Shown here: piece by piece, positions 55,572-63,678 of the stretch
Layout of the letters: each line of letters starts with the position of its first letter
Numbering within the stretch: the first letter of the stretch is position 1
NCBI RefSeq assembly: GCF_000708045.1
Contig: NZ_ANIE01000002.1
Location: forward strand, 62,001 to 126,000
DNA: 64,000 nt
Source of the DNA: Marinobacter nitratireducens
GTDB lineage: Bacteria; Pseudomonadota; Gammaproteobacteria; Pseudomonadales; Oleiphilaceae
Direction of reading: 5' to 3'
Notes under the pieces: generated by a model
The model's input: only the letters and a program-made list of their open reading frames with translations
Databases searched by the model: none
Told to the model about the DNA's origin: nothing
Translations under genes and position numbers: made by a program

Positions 55572-56600
55572 ATGCCGATGGCCGTTTTCGTCGTGATACG
55601 GGCATTCGGTTATACCTTGTTGGTCCGGTGTTGCAGGGCTGTTTCGCTGATTGGGGGGGCGGTGTGCCTGTTTGTCGCCGGCGTGGTATGCAGTGAGCCT
55701 GTCACAGAAGGCGAAACGAGAGATACGCTGGTCGTCCTGAAACAGGAAAGCGAGACGCACAGCGAATTCATGAAGGGGCTCTCAACGTGCTATCTCCCTG
55801 GGCAAGAGGCTGGCGCTCGGCTCAGGGTGGCTGGAATTGGTGAGTTAGAGCCCGAAGACGACCTGCGAGGTGTGCACAGTATTGTCGCGGTGGGCGTTGA
55901 GGCCACACAGTCTGTCATGGCCATAAAGGCGGGTCCTCCGATCATCAGCGCCATGATCCCGCGCGTGACAATTCAACACTTGTCGCCTGTCGGAAGGCTC
56001 GGACCAAGGATTCACAGTGTCTTTGTGCTTGATCAACCTTTGTCGCGACACCTATCTTTAGTGAGAAGCCTGCTACCGGATGCGAAGAATCTCGGTGTGA
56101 TTCTTGGGCCGAATACCGGACTCTATGAGGCTGAGCTGAACCGCGAAGCCAGCCTGCGCGGTTTTTCCATACAGTCAGGGCTGGTAACCACACGGCAGGA
56201 TTTGCCCGACGTCTTGCCCGGCATACTCGCCAGCAGTGATGCACTACTATTGTTGTACGACCCCGTGCTCACTGCCCCCAGTGGGATCAGGTTTGTTTTG
56301 TACTCTGCGTACCAGAAGCGTGTCCCCGTTTTTGGTTATTCCGAAGGGTATGTAAAAGCCGGTGCCCTGGCAGCTGTCTACTCTATGGCGACTGAGCTGG
56401 GTTGCCAGGTGGGTGAGTCCCTGGGGCAAAGCACCGGCTTCGCGCAGGGAACAACGACAGATGGTGGCATCAAGGTGAACTACCCGGGTTTCTTCCGCTA
56501 CAAAATGAATCACTCGGTCGCCCGTTCGCTTTCGCGGGTGACAGGTAAGCTGCCGGATGGACAGCCGATGACAGGGGAGCCGGGCAGTGAAAGTCGCTGA
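55572..56600 (+). CDS. COG2984-like periplasmic substrate-binding protein, without transporter genes
   Basis: About 342 aa from ATG 55572 (TTG 55569 and ATG 55578 are alternatives). A hydrophobic N-terminus (AVSLIGGAVCLFVAGVVCS) looks like a signal peptide, perhaps lipoprotein-like. The rest is like the ABC_sub_bind family: VVLKQESETHSEFMKGL, VGVEATQSVMAIKAGPPIISAM, RIHSVFVLDQPLSRHLSLVRSLL and ALLLLYDPVLTAPSGIRF. There is no permease or ATPase nearby. The gene overlaps the sensor fragment by 14 bp, so it may have fed that sensor. Confidence 0.72.
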   Translation: MPMAVFVVIRAFGYTLLVRCCRAVSLIGGAVCLFVAGVVCSEPVTEGETRDTLVVLKQESETHSEFMKGLSTCYLPGQEAGARLRVAGIGELEPEDDLRGVHSIVAVGVEATQSVMAIKAGPPIISAMIPRVTIQHLSPVGRLGPRIHSVFVLDQPLSRHLSLVRSLLPDAKNLGVILGPNTGLYEAELNREASLRGFSIQSGLVTTRQDLPDVLPGILASSDALLLLYDPVLTAPSGIRFVLYSAYQKRVPVFGYSEGYVKAGALAAVYSMATELGCQVGESLGQSTGFAQGTTTDGGIKVNYPGFFRYKMNHSVARSLSRVTGKLPDGQPMTGEPGSESR

Positions 56601-56865
56601 GTTTGGTCTATCGAGCATTCGGGCCCAGATAATTATTGGTGGTCTGCTTCCGCTCTTGCTGGTGGCTGCTATTTTCAGCGTCCTGGTCGGTAGTATCGGC
56701 CTCCGGGACAAGCAGGAGTCCATCGAGAGCCAGGCCGGGCTTATTGTCGACAACCTTGCGCAGGCGGGGGAGTACTACCTGTTCTCTGGTGATCAGGACG
56801 TGTTGCAAGAGCTGGTTGCCGGTGCGCTGGAATCATCGCCAGCCTTATCATCCCGATCGCAATGA
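56587..56865 (+). pseudogene. Truncated sensor-kinase N-terminus
   Basis: GTG 56587 with GGGGAG 8 nt upstream gives 92 aa: IRAQIIIGGLLPLLLVAAIFSVLVGSIGL, a first transmembrane helix of BarA-like hybrid kinases, then a short periplasmic segment (SIESQAGLIVDNLAQAGEYYLFSGDQDVLQELV). It breaks at about 56840 and reads an unrelated tail (SSPALSSRSQ). HAMP, HisKA and HATPase parts are all missing. The next frame is the rhombosortase, so an internal deletion joined the two genes. It overlaps the substrate-binding gene by 14 bp, as an intact kinase would. Confidence 0.65.
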
Positions 56866-56882
56866 GCGTCATTGCGATCGGG
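56852..56882. repeat. Perfect 14-bp inverted repeat at the sensor/rhombosortase junction
   Basis: CCCGATCGCAATGA (56852-56865) and TCATTGCGATCGGG (56869-56882) with loop GCG. It covers the stop of the sensor fragment and the ATG of the rhombosortase (56862-56864). Confidence 0.9.
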
Positions 56883-57401
56883 ATCGGTATGTTTCACTCC
56901 GAGACGGCCGAGGCTCTGCAATACAAATCTGATTTCGTGCAGGGTGGGGAAGTGTGGCGTCTGGTGACGGCGCACTTTGTCCATCTGGACTGGGTTCATC
57001 TTCTCCTGAATCTCGGAGGCCTGTGGCTTGTCTGGCTGATTGTCGGGAGCTCATTCAGCAATGATCAGTGGCTGCTGCTGATCGTTTTGATGGGGTGCGC
57101 GATTACGTTTGGTCTCTGGCTCTGGGCGCCAGAAGTCAGCTGGTACGTCGGGCTGTCTGGATTACTCTATGGCATGCTCGCGACCGGCCTCGTGAGGCAA
57201 GCAAGGCGTATGAAATCCCTGTCCGTGTTATTGCTGGTCACGATCCTGATAAAAACAGCAATCGATGGCCTATACGTGCCACTGAGCGTGACGACGCTGA
57301 CGAACCATCAGATTGTCGTTGAGGCCCATGTTTTGGGCATTGCGGCCGGGATGATATTCAGCGTGGTGTATCGGCTGGTGTGTCCGGAGAAGGGTAGATA
57401 A
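56862..57401 (+). CDS. rrtA: Rhombosortase (rhomboid-family protease of GlyGly-CTERM proteins), start probably truncated
   Basis: 179 aa with five to six hydrophobic helices. WRLVTAHFVHLDWVHLLLNLGGLW is the rhombosortase signature. Ser99 in VGLSGLLYG and His156 in VEAHVLG form the catalytic pair. The first helix is cut: the reading frame continues upstream without any ATG, GTG or TTG to a stop at 56790, and the missing helix residues (IIASLIIPIA) lie before the ATG. No Shine-Dalgarno stands before it, and the start is inside a 14-bp stem. It would cleave GlyGly-CTERM proteins; none is seen here. Confidence 0.78.
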   Translation: MSVIAIGIGMFHSETAEALQYKSDFVQGGEVWRLVTAHFVHLDWVHLLLNLGGLWLVWLIVGSSFSNDQWLLLIVLMGCAITFGLWLWAPEVSWYVGLSGLLYGMLATGLVRQARRMKSLSVLLLVTILIKTAIDGLYVPLSVTTLTNHQIVVEAHVLGIAAGMIFSVVYRLVCPEKGR

Positions 57402-57436
57402 AACAAAGCCCGGACCTGTCGGCCCGGGCTTTGTTT
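57401..57436. terminator. Bidirectional terminator rrtA / tRNA-Pro
   Basis: AAACAAAGCCCGG (57401-57413) pairs perfectly with CCGGGCTTTGTTT (57424-57436), 13 bp with a 10-nt loop. It serves the convergent rhombosortase and tRNA-Pro transcripts. Confidence 0.85.
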
Positions 57437-57444
57437 GGGGAATC

Positions 57445-57521
57445 TGGTCGGGACGGTAGGATTTGAACCTACGACCCCCTGCACCCCATGCAGGTGCGCT
57501 ACCAAGCTGCGCTACGCCCCG
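57445..57521 (-). tRNA. tRNA-Pro (GGG)
   Basis: A 77-nt cloverleaf on the minus strand with acceptor CGGGGCG/CGTCCCG, anticodon loop ATGGGGT (anticodon GGG), T arm GGTTCAAATCC, discriminator A and encoded CCA (57445-57447). The 113 bp upstream to 57634 hold no clear gene. Confidence 0.96.
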
Positions 57522-57634
57522 AAATGCTTTGCCTTTGAGAAACTTGAGAGTTAACTCAGTGGCTTAGCGGGAGCGAAGTCTACACTAGCCCAACCCAAAA
57601 ATAAACAGGATTTGAGGCTTTAACTGAGGGATTT

Positions 57635-59278
57635 TCATTGCAGCTTGGTTTCCCTGAGCTTGAGTATGAATTCTGGCGGTTCAAAGGAGTTGGAGTCTGC
57701 CTTGGGCCAATATCTGTCGAATACCGGAAGGCCGGTTTCTCCATCAAGAAGTGCGCCTGGCTGCAGGAAATCAAACAGGTCCAGGTAGGTGTGGACTTCG
57801 GTCTTCGACACCCGTCGGACCACATGCTCGGGGCCCAGTTCGGATGTATGCCGGAGTCCTGAGGCCTCGAGAAGATGTCTGAGGGCGTCCAGGGTGTTTT
57901 TGTGGAAGTTGTAGACGCGCTGGCTTTTCAGTTCCACATCCAGCTTTTCACCGCGCCGCGGATCCTGGGTGGCCACGCCGCTGGGGCAGCGGCCGGTATG
58001 GCAGTTCAGTGCCTGAATGCAGCCCAGTGAGAACATGTACCCCCGTGCCGAATTGCACCAGTCTGCGCCCAGAGCAATCGTTCTGGCGATGTTGAATGCG
58101 GACGTGACTTTCCCTGCTGCGCCTATGGCGATGTCCTCGCGGAGGTTGGTGCCAACCAATGTGTTGTGCACCAGAAGCAGAGCTTCGGTCATCGGTGTTC
58201 CGAGGCGATTGATAAACTCCAGTGGGGCGGCCCCCGTGCCGCCTTCACCGCCGTCCACAACGATAAAGTCAGGCTTTCTGCCGGTCTCCAGCATCGCTTT
58301 CACAATGGCAAACCATTCCCACGGATGGCCGATGGCCAGTTTGAAACCGACGGGTTTGCCACCCGAGAGATCTCTCAGATGATCAATGAACTCCAGCAAT
58401 TCGACCGGGGTGCTGAAGGCAGAATGGCTGGCCGGAGATACGCAGTCTTCACCAACCGAAACACCACGGGCTTCGGCAATTTCCGGCGTGACCTTGGCGC
58501 CGGGCAAAATGCCGCCATGGCCCGGTTTGGCACCCTGAGATAGTTTGAGCTCTATCATTTTGACCTGATCAAGGCTGGCATTAGTGCGGAACATATCGGC
58601 GTTGAAGGTGCCGTCCTTGTTTCTGCAACCGAAGTAGCCAGAGCCAATCTCCCACACCAGGTCGCCACCCGGCTGTTTGTGGTAGCGGGAAATGGAGCCC
58701 TCGCCGGTGTCATGATAAAAACCGCCCATTTTCGCACCCGTATTGAGACTGGTGATGGCGTTGGCAGACAGTGCGCCAAAGCTCATGGCAGAAATGTTGA
58801 ACACGCTTGCGCTGTATGGGTGTTTGCAGTTTTTCCCGATCACGATTCGGAAATCGCTGTCTGTGATTCGAGTAGGCGTCAGGGAATGATTCATCCACTC
58901 AAACCCCTCCTCATACATGCTTAGCTGTGATCCGAACGGTCGCTTATCGAGTACGTTTTTCGCACGCTGGTAGACAATAGTGCGTTGTTCGCGGGAGAAC
59001 GGGCGCTCTTCGGTATCAGACTGAATGAAGTACTGGCGGATTTCAGGACCAACGGATTCAAACAGATAGCGGAAGTTGGCGAGTATTGGGTAATTTCGGC
59101 TGACCGTGTGTCGCCGCTGGAGCATGTCGTAGGTGCCTAACGCGGAAAAAGCGGCAAATATGATGGGGAATATGTACCCGGCTCCGACATACAGGCTGAT
59201 GGCCAGTGAAACAAAAAAGCCCACAATGCTCAGAGCGAATGCGGTGTAGCGGAGCGGGAAAGTGCTTGTTTTCTCCAT
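57635..59278 (-). CDS. Membrane-anchored FMN-binding glutamate-synthase-family protein
   Basis: 547 aa. Two N-terminal hydrophobic helices (YTAFALSIVGFFVSLAISLY, GYIFPIIFAAFSALGTYDML) precede a glutamate-synthase TIM barrel with NISAMSFGALSANAITSLN, GGDLVWEIGSGYFGCRNKDG, KPGHGGILPGAKV, DFIVVDGGEGGTGAAPLEF and GCIQALNCHTGRCPSGVATQ, the last with Cys for a 3Fe-4S site. It lacks the glutaminase and GXGXG domains of full GltB, so it is not a complete GOGAT; the YerD-like group has an unknown electron donor and product. Divergent from the BCCT gene. Confidence 0.85.
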   Translation of the reverse strand: MEKTSTFPLRYTAFALSIVGFFVSLAISLYVGAGYIFPIIFAAFSALGTYDMLQRRHTVSRNYPILANFRYLFESVGPEIRQYFIQSDTEERPFSREQRTIVYQRAKNVLDKRPFGSQLSMYEEGFEWMNHSLTPTRITDSDFRIVIGKNCKHPYSASVFNISAMSFGALSANAITSLNTGAKMGGFYHDTGEGSISRYHKQPGGDLVWEIGSGYFGCRNKDGTFNADMFRTNASLDQVKMIELKLSQGAKPGHGGILPGAKVTPEIAEARGVSVGEDCVSPASHSAFSTPVELLEFIDHLRDLSGGKPVGFKLAIGHPWEWFAIVKAMLETGRKPDFIVVDGGEGGTGAAPLEFINRLGTPMTEALLLVHNTLVGTNLREDIAIGAAGKVTSAFNIARTIALGADWCNSARGYMFSLGCIQALNCHTGRCPSGVATQDPRRGEKLDVELKSQRVYNFHKNTLDALRHLLEASGLRHTSELGPEHVVRRVSKTEVHTYLDLFDFLQPGALLDGETGLPVFDRYWPKADSNSFEPPEFILKLRETKLQ

Positions 59279-59439
59279 GGATACCTCGAGTGTTCCGAAT
59301 TGCCGTCAGCCGGGGGTGATTCAGGCACAGTATATCCATACGAGTCGATTTCTGTAGTGGGTGGTGTATCCCCCGGCCTTTTCAGAAATTGATGTTGGTC
59401 TATGCTTAAAGGCGAGCGCGCGAATCGGAACGGGTTTTG

Positions 59440-59459
59440 ATGTTTTGATGTCAAAACAT
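59440..59459. promoter_or_regulatory. Palindromic operator candidate upstream of BCCT gene
   Basis: ATGTTTTGA (59440-59448), TG, TCAAAACAT (59451-59459): a perfect inverted repeat with 9-bp arms and a 2-bp spacer, about 75 bp upstream of the BCCT start. TTTTGATG is also repeated in tandem just before it. It looks like a dimeric repressor site (TetR or GntR type); the protein is unknown. Confidence 0.55.
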
Positions 59460-59532
59460 TAGGATGACGCGTTTGTAACGTTTGAATTCCGATTCTGAAA
59501 AGAAGATCCACCCAACTCAGGAGGCGCCGAAC

Positions 59533-61122
59533 GTGGGCGAGGTAGTTAAAGACGAATATCAGACGGATTACGTCGCAGGCCAGGATAATATAACTCCTTT
59601 CGGTCTCGATCTTCACGCTCCGGTATTCCCGATTACGGCAATACTGGTGGTGCTGTTTGTGGTAGGAACCTTGCTGTTCCCTGCCGAATCTAAATCGATG
59701 TTGGACGGTGCAAAGTGGGACATCATTGCAACGTTTGACTGGTTCTTTCTGATCAGCGCAAACATCTTCGTGGTGGTTTGTCTTGCACTGATCTTTTTGC
59801 CGGTCGGCAAGATCCGGCTTGGCGGTATGGACGCCAAGCCCGAGTTCTCCACCATGTCCTGGTTTGCGATGCTGTTCGCGGCTGGTATGGGGATTGGTCT
59901 TATGTTCTGGGCAGTGGCTGAGCCGACGGCCTATTACACCGGATGGTACAAAACCCCGTTCAACGTAGAGGCGAACACGCCGGCGGCGGCAGATCTGGCC
60001 ATGGGGGCCACCATGTATCACTGGGGCCTCCACCCCTGGGCGATATACGCGGTTGTTGCGCTATCCCTGGCATTCTTCGCGTTCAACAAAAACATGCCCC
60101 TGACCATCCGTTCAGCATTTTTCCCGTTGCTGCGGGACAAGGTATGGGGATGGCCAGGCCATGTCATCGATATCCTGGCGGTTGTCGCAACCATCTTTGG
60201 TCTGGCGACCTCTCTGGGTTTTGGTGCTCAGCAGGCGGCATCCGGTCTTAACTATCTCTTTGATGTCGGTGCTGGCGTCAACATCCAGATGGCCATCATC
60301 GTCGGTGTTACTGCGGTTGCGCTGATGTCGGTTCTTCGTGGCCTGGATGGTGGTGTAAAGGTACTGAGTAATATCAACATGGGCCTTGCCGGTCTGCTGT
60401 TGTTCTTCATTATCTTCGCTGGCCCCACCATGTCGATTCTCGAAACCATGTGGGTCACCTCATCCAGCTATGTTGCAAATGTCCTGCCGCTGAGTAATCC
60501 GTTTGGCCGCGAAGACGAAGCCTGGTTCCAGGGCTGGACTGTATTCTACTGGGCTTGGTGGATTTCCTGGTCGCCGTTCGTTGGTATGTTTATCGCCCGG
60601 GTATCCCGTGGACGTACGGTTCGTGAGTTTGTAACCGCGGTTCTGATCATTCCGACCGTGATCACCATGGTCTGGATGAGTTCTTTCGGTGGTACGGCTC
60701 TTGAGCAGATTATGGACGGTATCGGCGCGCTGGCTGCAAACGGTCTGACCGATGTACCTCTGGCCATGTTCCAGATGTTCGATAACCTGCCCCTGACCGG
60801 CGTGATCTCGTTTGTTGGCATCATCCTGGTTCTGGTGTTCTTCGTGACCTCATCGGATTCGGGTTCGTTGGTGATCGATAGCATTACCGCCGGTGGTAAA
60901 ACCGACGCACCGACCGCTCAGCGCGTGTTCTGGGTTGTGATGGAAGGCTGCATCGCTGCTGCGCTTATTTTTGGCGGTGGTGAGGATGCTCTGGGTGCTA
61001 TCCAGGCTACGGCGATCAGCGCAGGGCTGCCATTTACGGCAATTCTGTTGATCATGACCTGGGGGCTCCTGAAGGGGCTGACCCATGAGCGGAAGCTGCT
61101 GATCGCTCGGGGCGAGCTCTGA
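59533..61122 (+). CDS. BCCT-family betaine/choline/carnitine transporter
   Basis: 529 aa with 12 transmembrane helices. MYHWGLHPWAIYAVVALSLAF and AWWISWSPFVGMFIARVSRG are the BCCT signature segments (Trp-rich substrate box). The protein takes up quaternary ammonium compounds such as glycine betaine, which are osmoprotectants. GTG 59533 is preferred because AGGAGG (59519-59524) is 8 nt upstream; TTG 59482 is an alternative. A palindrome at 59440 and a terminator at 61141 bracket the gene. Confidence 0.9.
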   Translation: MGEVVKDEYQTDYVAGQDNITPFGLDLHAPVFPITAILVVLFVVGTLLFPAESKSMLDGAKWDIIATFDWFFLISANIFVVVCLALIFLPVGKIRLGGMDAKPEFSTMSWFAMLFAAGMGIGLMFWAVAEPTAYYTGWYKTPFNVEANTPAAADLAMGATMYHWGLHPWAIYAVVALSLAFFAFNKNMPLTIRSAFFPLLRDKVWGWPGHVIDILAVVATIFGLATSLGFGAQQAASGLNYLFDVGAGVNIQMAIIVGVTAVALMSVLRGLDGGVKVLSNINMGLAGLLLFFIIFAGPTMSILETMWVTSSSYVANVLPLSNPFGREDEAWFQGWTVFYWAWWISWSPFVGMFIARVSRGRTVREFVTAVLIIPTVITMVWMSSFGGTALEQIMDGIGALAANGLTDVPLAMFQMFDNLPLTGVISFVGIILVLVFFVTSSDSGSLVIDSITAGGKTDAPTAQRVFWVVMEGCIAAALIFGGGEDALGAIQATAISAGLPFTAILLIMTWGLLKGLTHERKLLIARGEL

Positions 61123-61140
61123 GTGAGAGCGTGAAATAAA

Positions 61141-61170
61141 AAAAACCGGGGCGTTTGCCCCGGTTTTTTT
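61141..61170. terminator. Rho-independent terminator after BCCT gene
   Basis: A-run, ACCGGGGC (61145-61152), GTTT loop, GCCCCGGT (61157-61164), T-run to 61170. It can also serve the convergent ATP-grasp gene. Confidence 0.92.
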
Positions 61171-61211
61171 ATGCCCGATGACATATCGATTCGACGTGTT
61201 TGTTGGCGACG

Positions 61212-62159
61212 TTAAAGGGCTGCGAACGTGTCCATGGCAAACGTCGCGCGTTCCTGGGGGATAAAGTGCGGGCGCTTCAGGGCTTCGATGGTGCGCAATC
61301 TTGGCAACAAGCCCCGGCCATTGGCCATCTGGATCGCCAGGCCCGGGCGGGCGTTCAGTTCCAATAGTAAGGGGCCGCGATTGGCGTCCACCACCAGGTC
61401 TACCCCCATATAGCCCAGCCCTGTGGCTTCATAGCAACGGGAGGCCATTTCCAGCATTTCCTGCCAGGCATCAATCTGAATGTTTTCCAGTGCCAGTCCG
61501 GTATCTGGATGCAGGCTGATAGGGCGGTTGAACTGAACTGCGTTGAGGCTGCGCCCAGTGCCGATATCCAGGCCAACGCCCACTGCGCCCTGATGAAGGT
61601 TCGCTTTGCCATCAGAGGCTTTGGTAGCCAGTCTCAGCATTGCCATCACCGGATAGCCCTGGAATACCACAATGCGGATGTCAGGTACTCCCTGGAACGA
61701 GTAGCGGGCAATCTCCGGGGCCGATTCGACCAGGCTTTCCACGATCGCCACATCCGGTGTACCGGCCAGTGAGTAGAGTCCGGCCAAAATGTTAGTCAGG
61801 TGGCGCTTCAGGTAATCTGCATCAACACGCGCTCCGGACGCCTTGATGTAGGCGTCGTCGTCACGGCCGGTGATGACTGTAATACCCTTCCCACCCGACC
61901 CTTTGGCGGGCTTTATCGCGAATCCGCCCAGATCTTCCGCCATTTCCCGAAAATGAGAAATTTCATGCTGCTGGCGGACAATCTGCAGGAGCTCCGGTGT
62001 TTTGACCCCATATTCGGCGACCACCAGCTTGGTTTGTAGCTTGTTATCGACCAATGGGTACGACGAGCGATCATTGTACCGGGCAATGTAATCCACGTTG
62101 CGTCGGTTCATGTTCAGCATCCCGAGGCGGTTCAGCTGACGTGGAGAGATCCAGTCCAT
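61212..62159 (-). CDS. Alpha-L-glutamate-ligase-like (RimK-type ATP-grasp) protein
   Basis: 315 aa. ATP-grasp hallmarks include FAIKPAKGSGGKGITVITG (glycine loop), DIRIVVFQGYPVMAMLRLA and VDLVVDANRGPLLLELNARPG (metal-binding segment). RimK relatives ligate glutamate or other amino acids to acceptors; the acceptor here is unknown. It starts one base after the 7TM-transglutaminase stop, so the three minus-strand genes (63675+, 62161, 61212) form one operon. A shared osmoadaptation role is likely from what is known of such clusters and from the nearby BCCT gene. Confidence 0.83.
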   Translation of the reverse strand: MDWISPRQLNRLGMLNMNRRNVDYIARYNDRSSYPLVDNKLQTKLVVAEYGVKTPELLQIVRQQHEISHFREMAEDLGGFAIKPAKGSGGKGITVITGRDDDAYIKASGARVDADYLKRHLTNILAGLYSLAGTPDVAIVESLVESAPEIARYSFQGVPDIRIVVFQGYPVMAMLRLATKASDGKANLHQGAVGVGLDIGTGRSLNAVQFNRPISLHPDTGLALENIQIDAWQEMLEMASRCYEATGLGYMGVDLVVDANRGPLLLELNARPGLAIQMANGRGLLPRLRTIEALKRPHFIPQERATFAMDTFAAL

Positions 62160-62160
62160 A

Positions 62161-63678
62161 TCAGTCGTAAACCTTCATCGGGGTAAATCGCTTGAGCTCG
62201 CTGAGTTTGTAACCGGTGTATTGACCCATTAACAGGATCAGGCCAAGCACCACCAGGTGCAGCTCCGGGAAGTTGAACGTCAGGTGGCCTGCCAGAGGGG
62301 CGCTCATCAGGAGGTAGGCGCAGATGGCCACAAACAGACTGCCTGCACCCTGAATAAGGACCTCGCGGCCACCTTCCTCTTCCCAGAGAATCGACATGCG
62401 TTCGATGGTCCAGGCGATGATGACCATCGGGAAGAAAGTGACGGTCATGCCGGTGTTGAAGCCCATCTGGTAGCCAATGATGCTCATGCCGGCGGTAATA
62501 AAGATAACCAGAATGATGAGTGCCGAAATACGGGAGACCAGCAGCAGGTTGAGGCTGGAGAGGTAGCCGCGCATCAGCAGGCCAATCGACACTACGGCCA
62601 GGAACGCAATCAGGCCAGGTACCAGGGTTGTCTGTACGAACGCGACGGCAATCAGAACCGGCATAAACGTGCCGGAGGTTCGTATCCCGATCACCATTCG
62701 CATAAAGGCCACAACGAAGGCGCCGAGGGGCAGCAGAAGTAGCATGCGGAACATGCTCTGTTCTTCAATGGGCAGCTCATAGAAACTGAGAAAGCCAAGC
62801 CCCTTACTTTCAAACTGCATGGTAGCCAGCTGCAGCGCCGGCACAGTCTGGCGCAGGATCGAGAAACCAACTTCGGAGTTGTCGGCTCCAATCACATCCA
62901 GCAGGGAGCCAGCGCCCTGCCGCCAGAGTAGCAAGTTTTCGGGGACGCCCTGCTCAGCGGTTTTCGGATCAAAAGTCAGCCAGCGTTCACCGTTATAGAT
63001 CTGCAGGAACGGGGTCAGTTGCTGGCGGCGGCGGGCATCTTCAAGTTTCAGGCCGTCCGCTGTCCGTGCCGGAATGCCCGCATGGTTGAGCATGTCTTCC
63101 AGCAGCCTAAGGTAGTTCTCTTCGGCGACCAGAAGCGTCGTGTTCTGTGTGCGGGTATCGGGCTGCATCAGGCGAATCAGTTCGCGGGTCAGGCTCTCGG
63201 GCGTGCTGGATCGCGCGGTAGCCTGGTCCAGGATTTCTCGAACCGCTGTGGCCTGGGGCTCTTCCCAGAAGACTTTTCGTGCCTTGGGCGGTCTCAGCGG
63301 CGGTGTGGGCTCAGCGCTGGGCTCAGGAATGAACTGCGCCTTGAAATACAGAGTTTGCGGACCGGACGCCTGTCGTTTTGACCACTCGGCACGGCGGCTT
63401 CCCGACTTCTCGATAACGGAAAAGCCATAACCAGGAGATGCTGCCTGCTCACTGAGAACCCGAAATCCCGGTGGTTGCTCGGGGACATTCAGGCTGGCGA
63501 GGACTGAGTCGTCCCGAGCGTCGAAGTCGACGCGTGCTTCCACCATCCAGATTGGACGCTGTTCTCCGGTAAGCCAGGGAATACCCAGCTCCATGTGTCG
63601 CCATATCGCGAGGGATATCCCGGCAGCGATCAGCAGAAAGACGGCAATGTAAAAGGGCAGGCGGGAGCGGCTGGTCAC
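62161..63678 (-). CDS. Inactive-transglutaminase-like domain fused to seven transmembrane helices
   Basis: 505 aa. One N-terminal membrane anchor (FYIAVFLLIAAGISLAI) is followed by a periplasmic transglutaminase-like domain (about 40-300). The usual Cys is missing: LVAEENYLRLLEDMLNHAGIPAR is where catalytic residues would lie. The C-terminal half (about 305-480) has seven hydrophobic helices (RMLLLLPLGAFVVAFMRMVIG and onward). It probably senses or transfers a signal across the inner membrane to the ATP-grasp partner. Stop and start overlap the retropepsin-like gene by 4 bp. Confidence 0.83.
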   Translation of the reverse strand: MTSRSRLPFYIAVFLLIAAGISLAIWRHMELGIPWLTGEQRPIWMVEARVDFDARDDSVLASLNVPEQPPGFRVLSEQAASPGYGFSVIEKSGSRRAEWSKRQASGPQTLYFKAQFIPEPSAEPTPPLRPPKARKVFWEEPQATAVREILDQATARSSTPESLTRELIRLMQPDTRTQNTTLLVAEENYLRLLEDMLNHAGIPARTADGLKLEDARRRQQLTPFLQIYNGERWLTFDPKTAEQGVPENLLLWRQGAGSLLDVIGADNSEVGFSILRQTVPALQLATMQFESKGLGFLSFYELPIEEQSMFRMLLLLPLGAFVVAFMRMVIGIRTSGTFMPVLIAVAFVQTTLVPGLIAFLAVVSIGLLMRGYLSSLNLLLVSRISALIILVIFITAGMSIIGYQMGFNTGMTVTFFPMVIIAWTIERMSILWEEEGGREVLIQGAGSLFVAICAYLLMSAPLAGHLTFNFPELHLVVLGLILLMGQYTGYKLSELKRFTPMKVYD

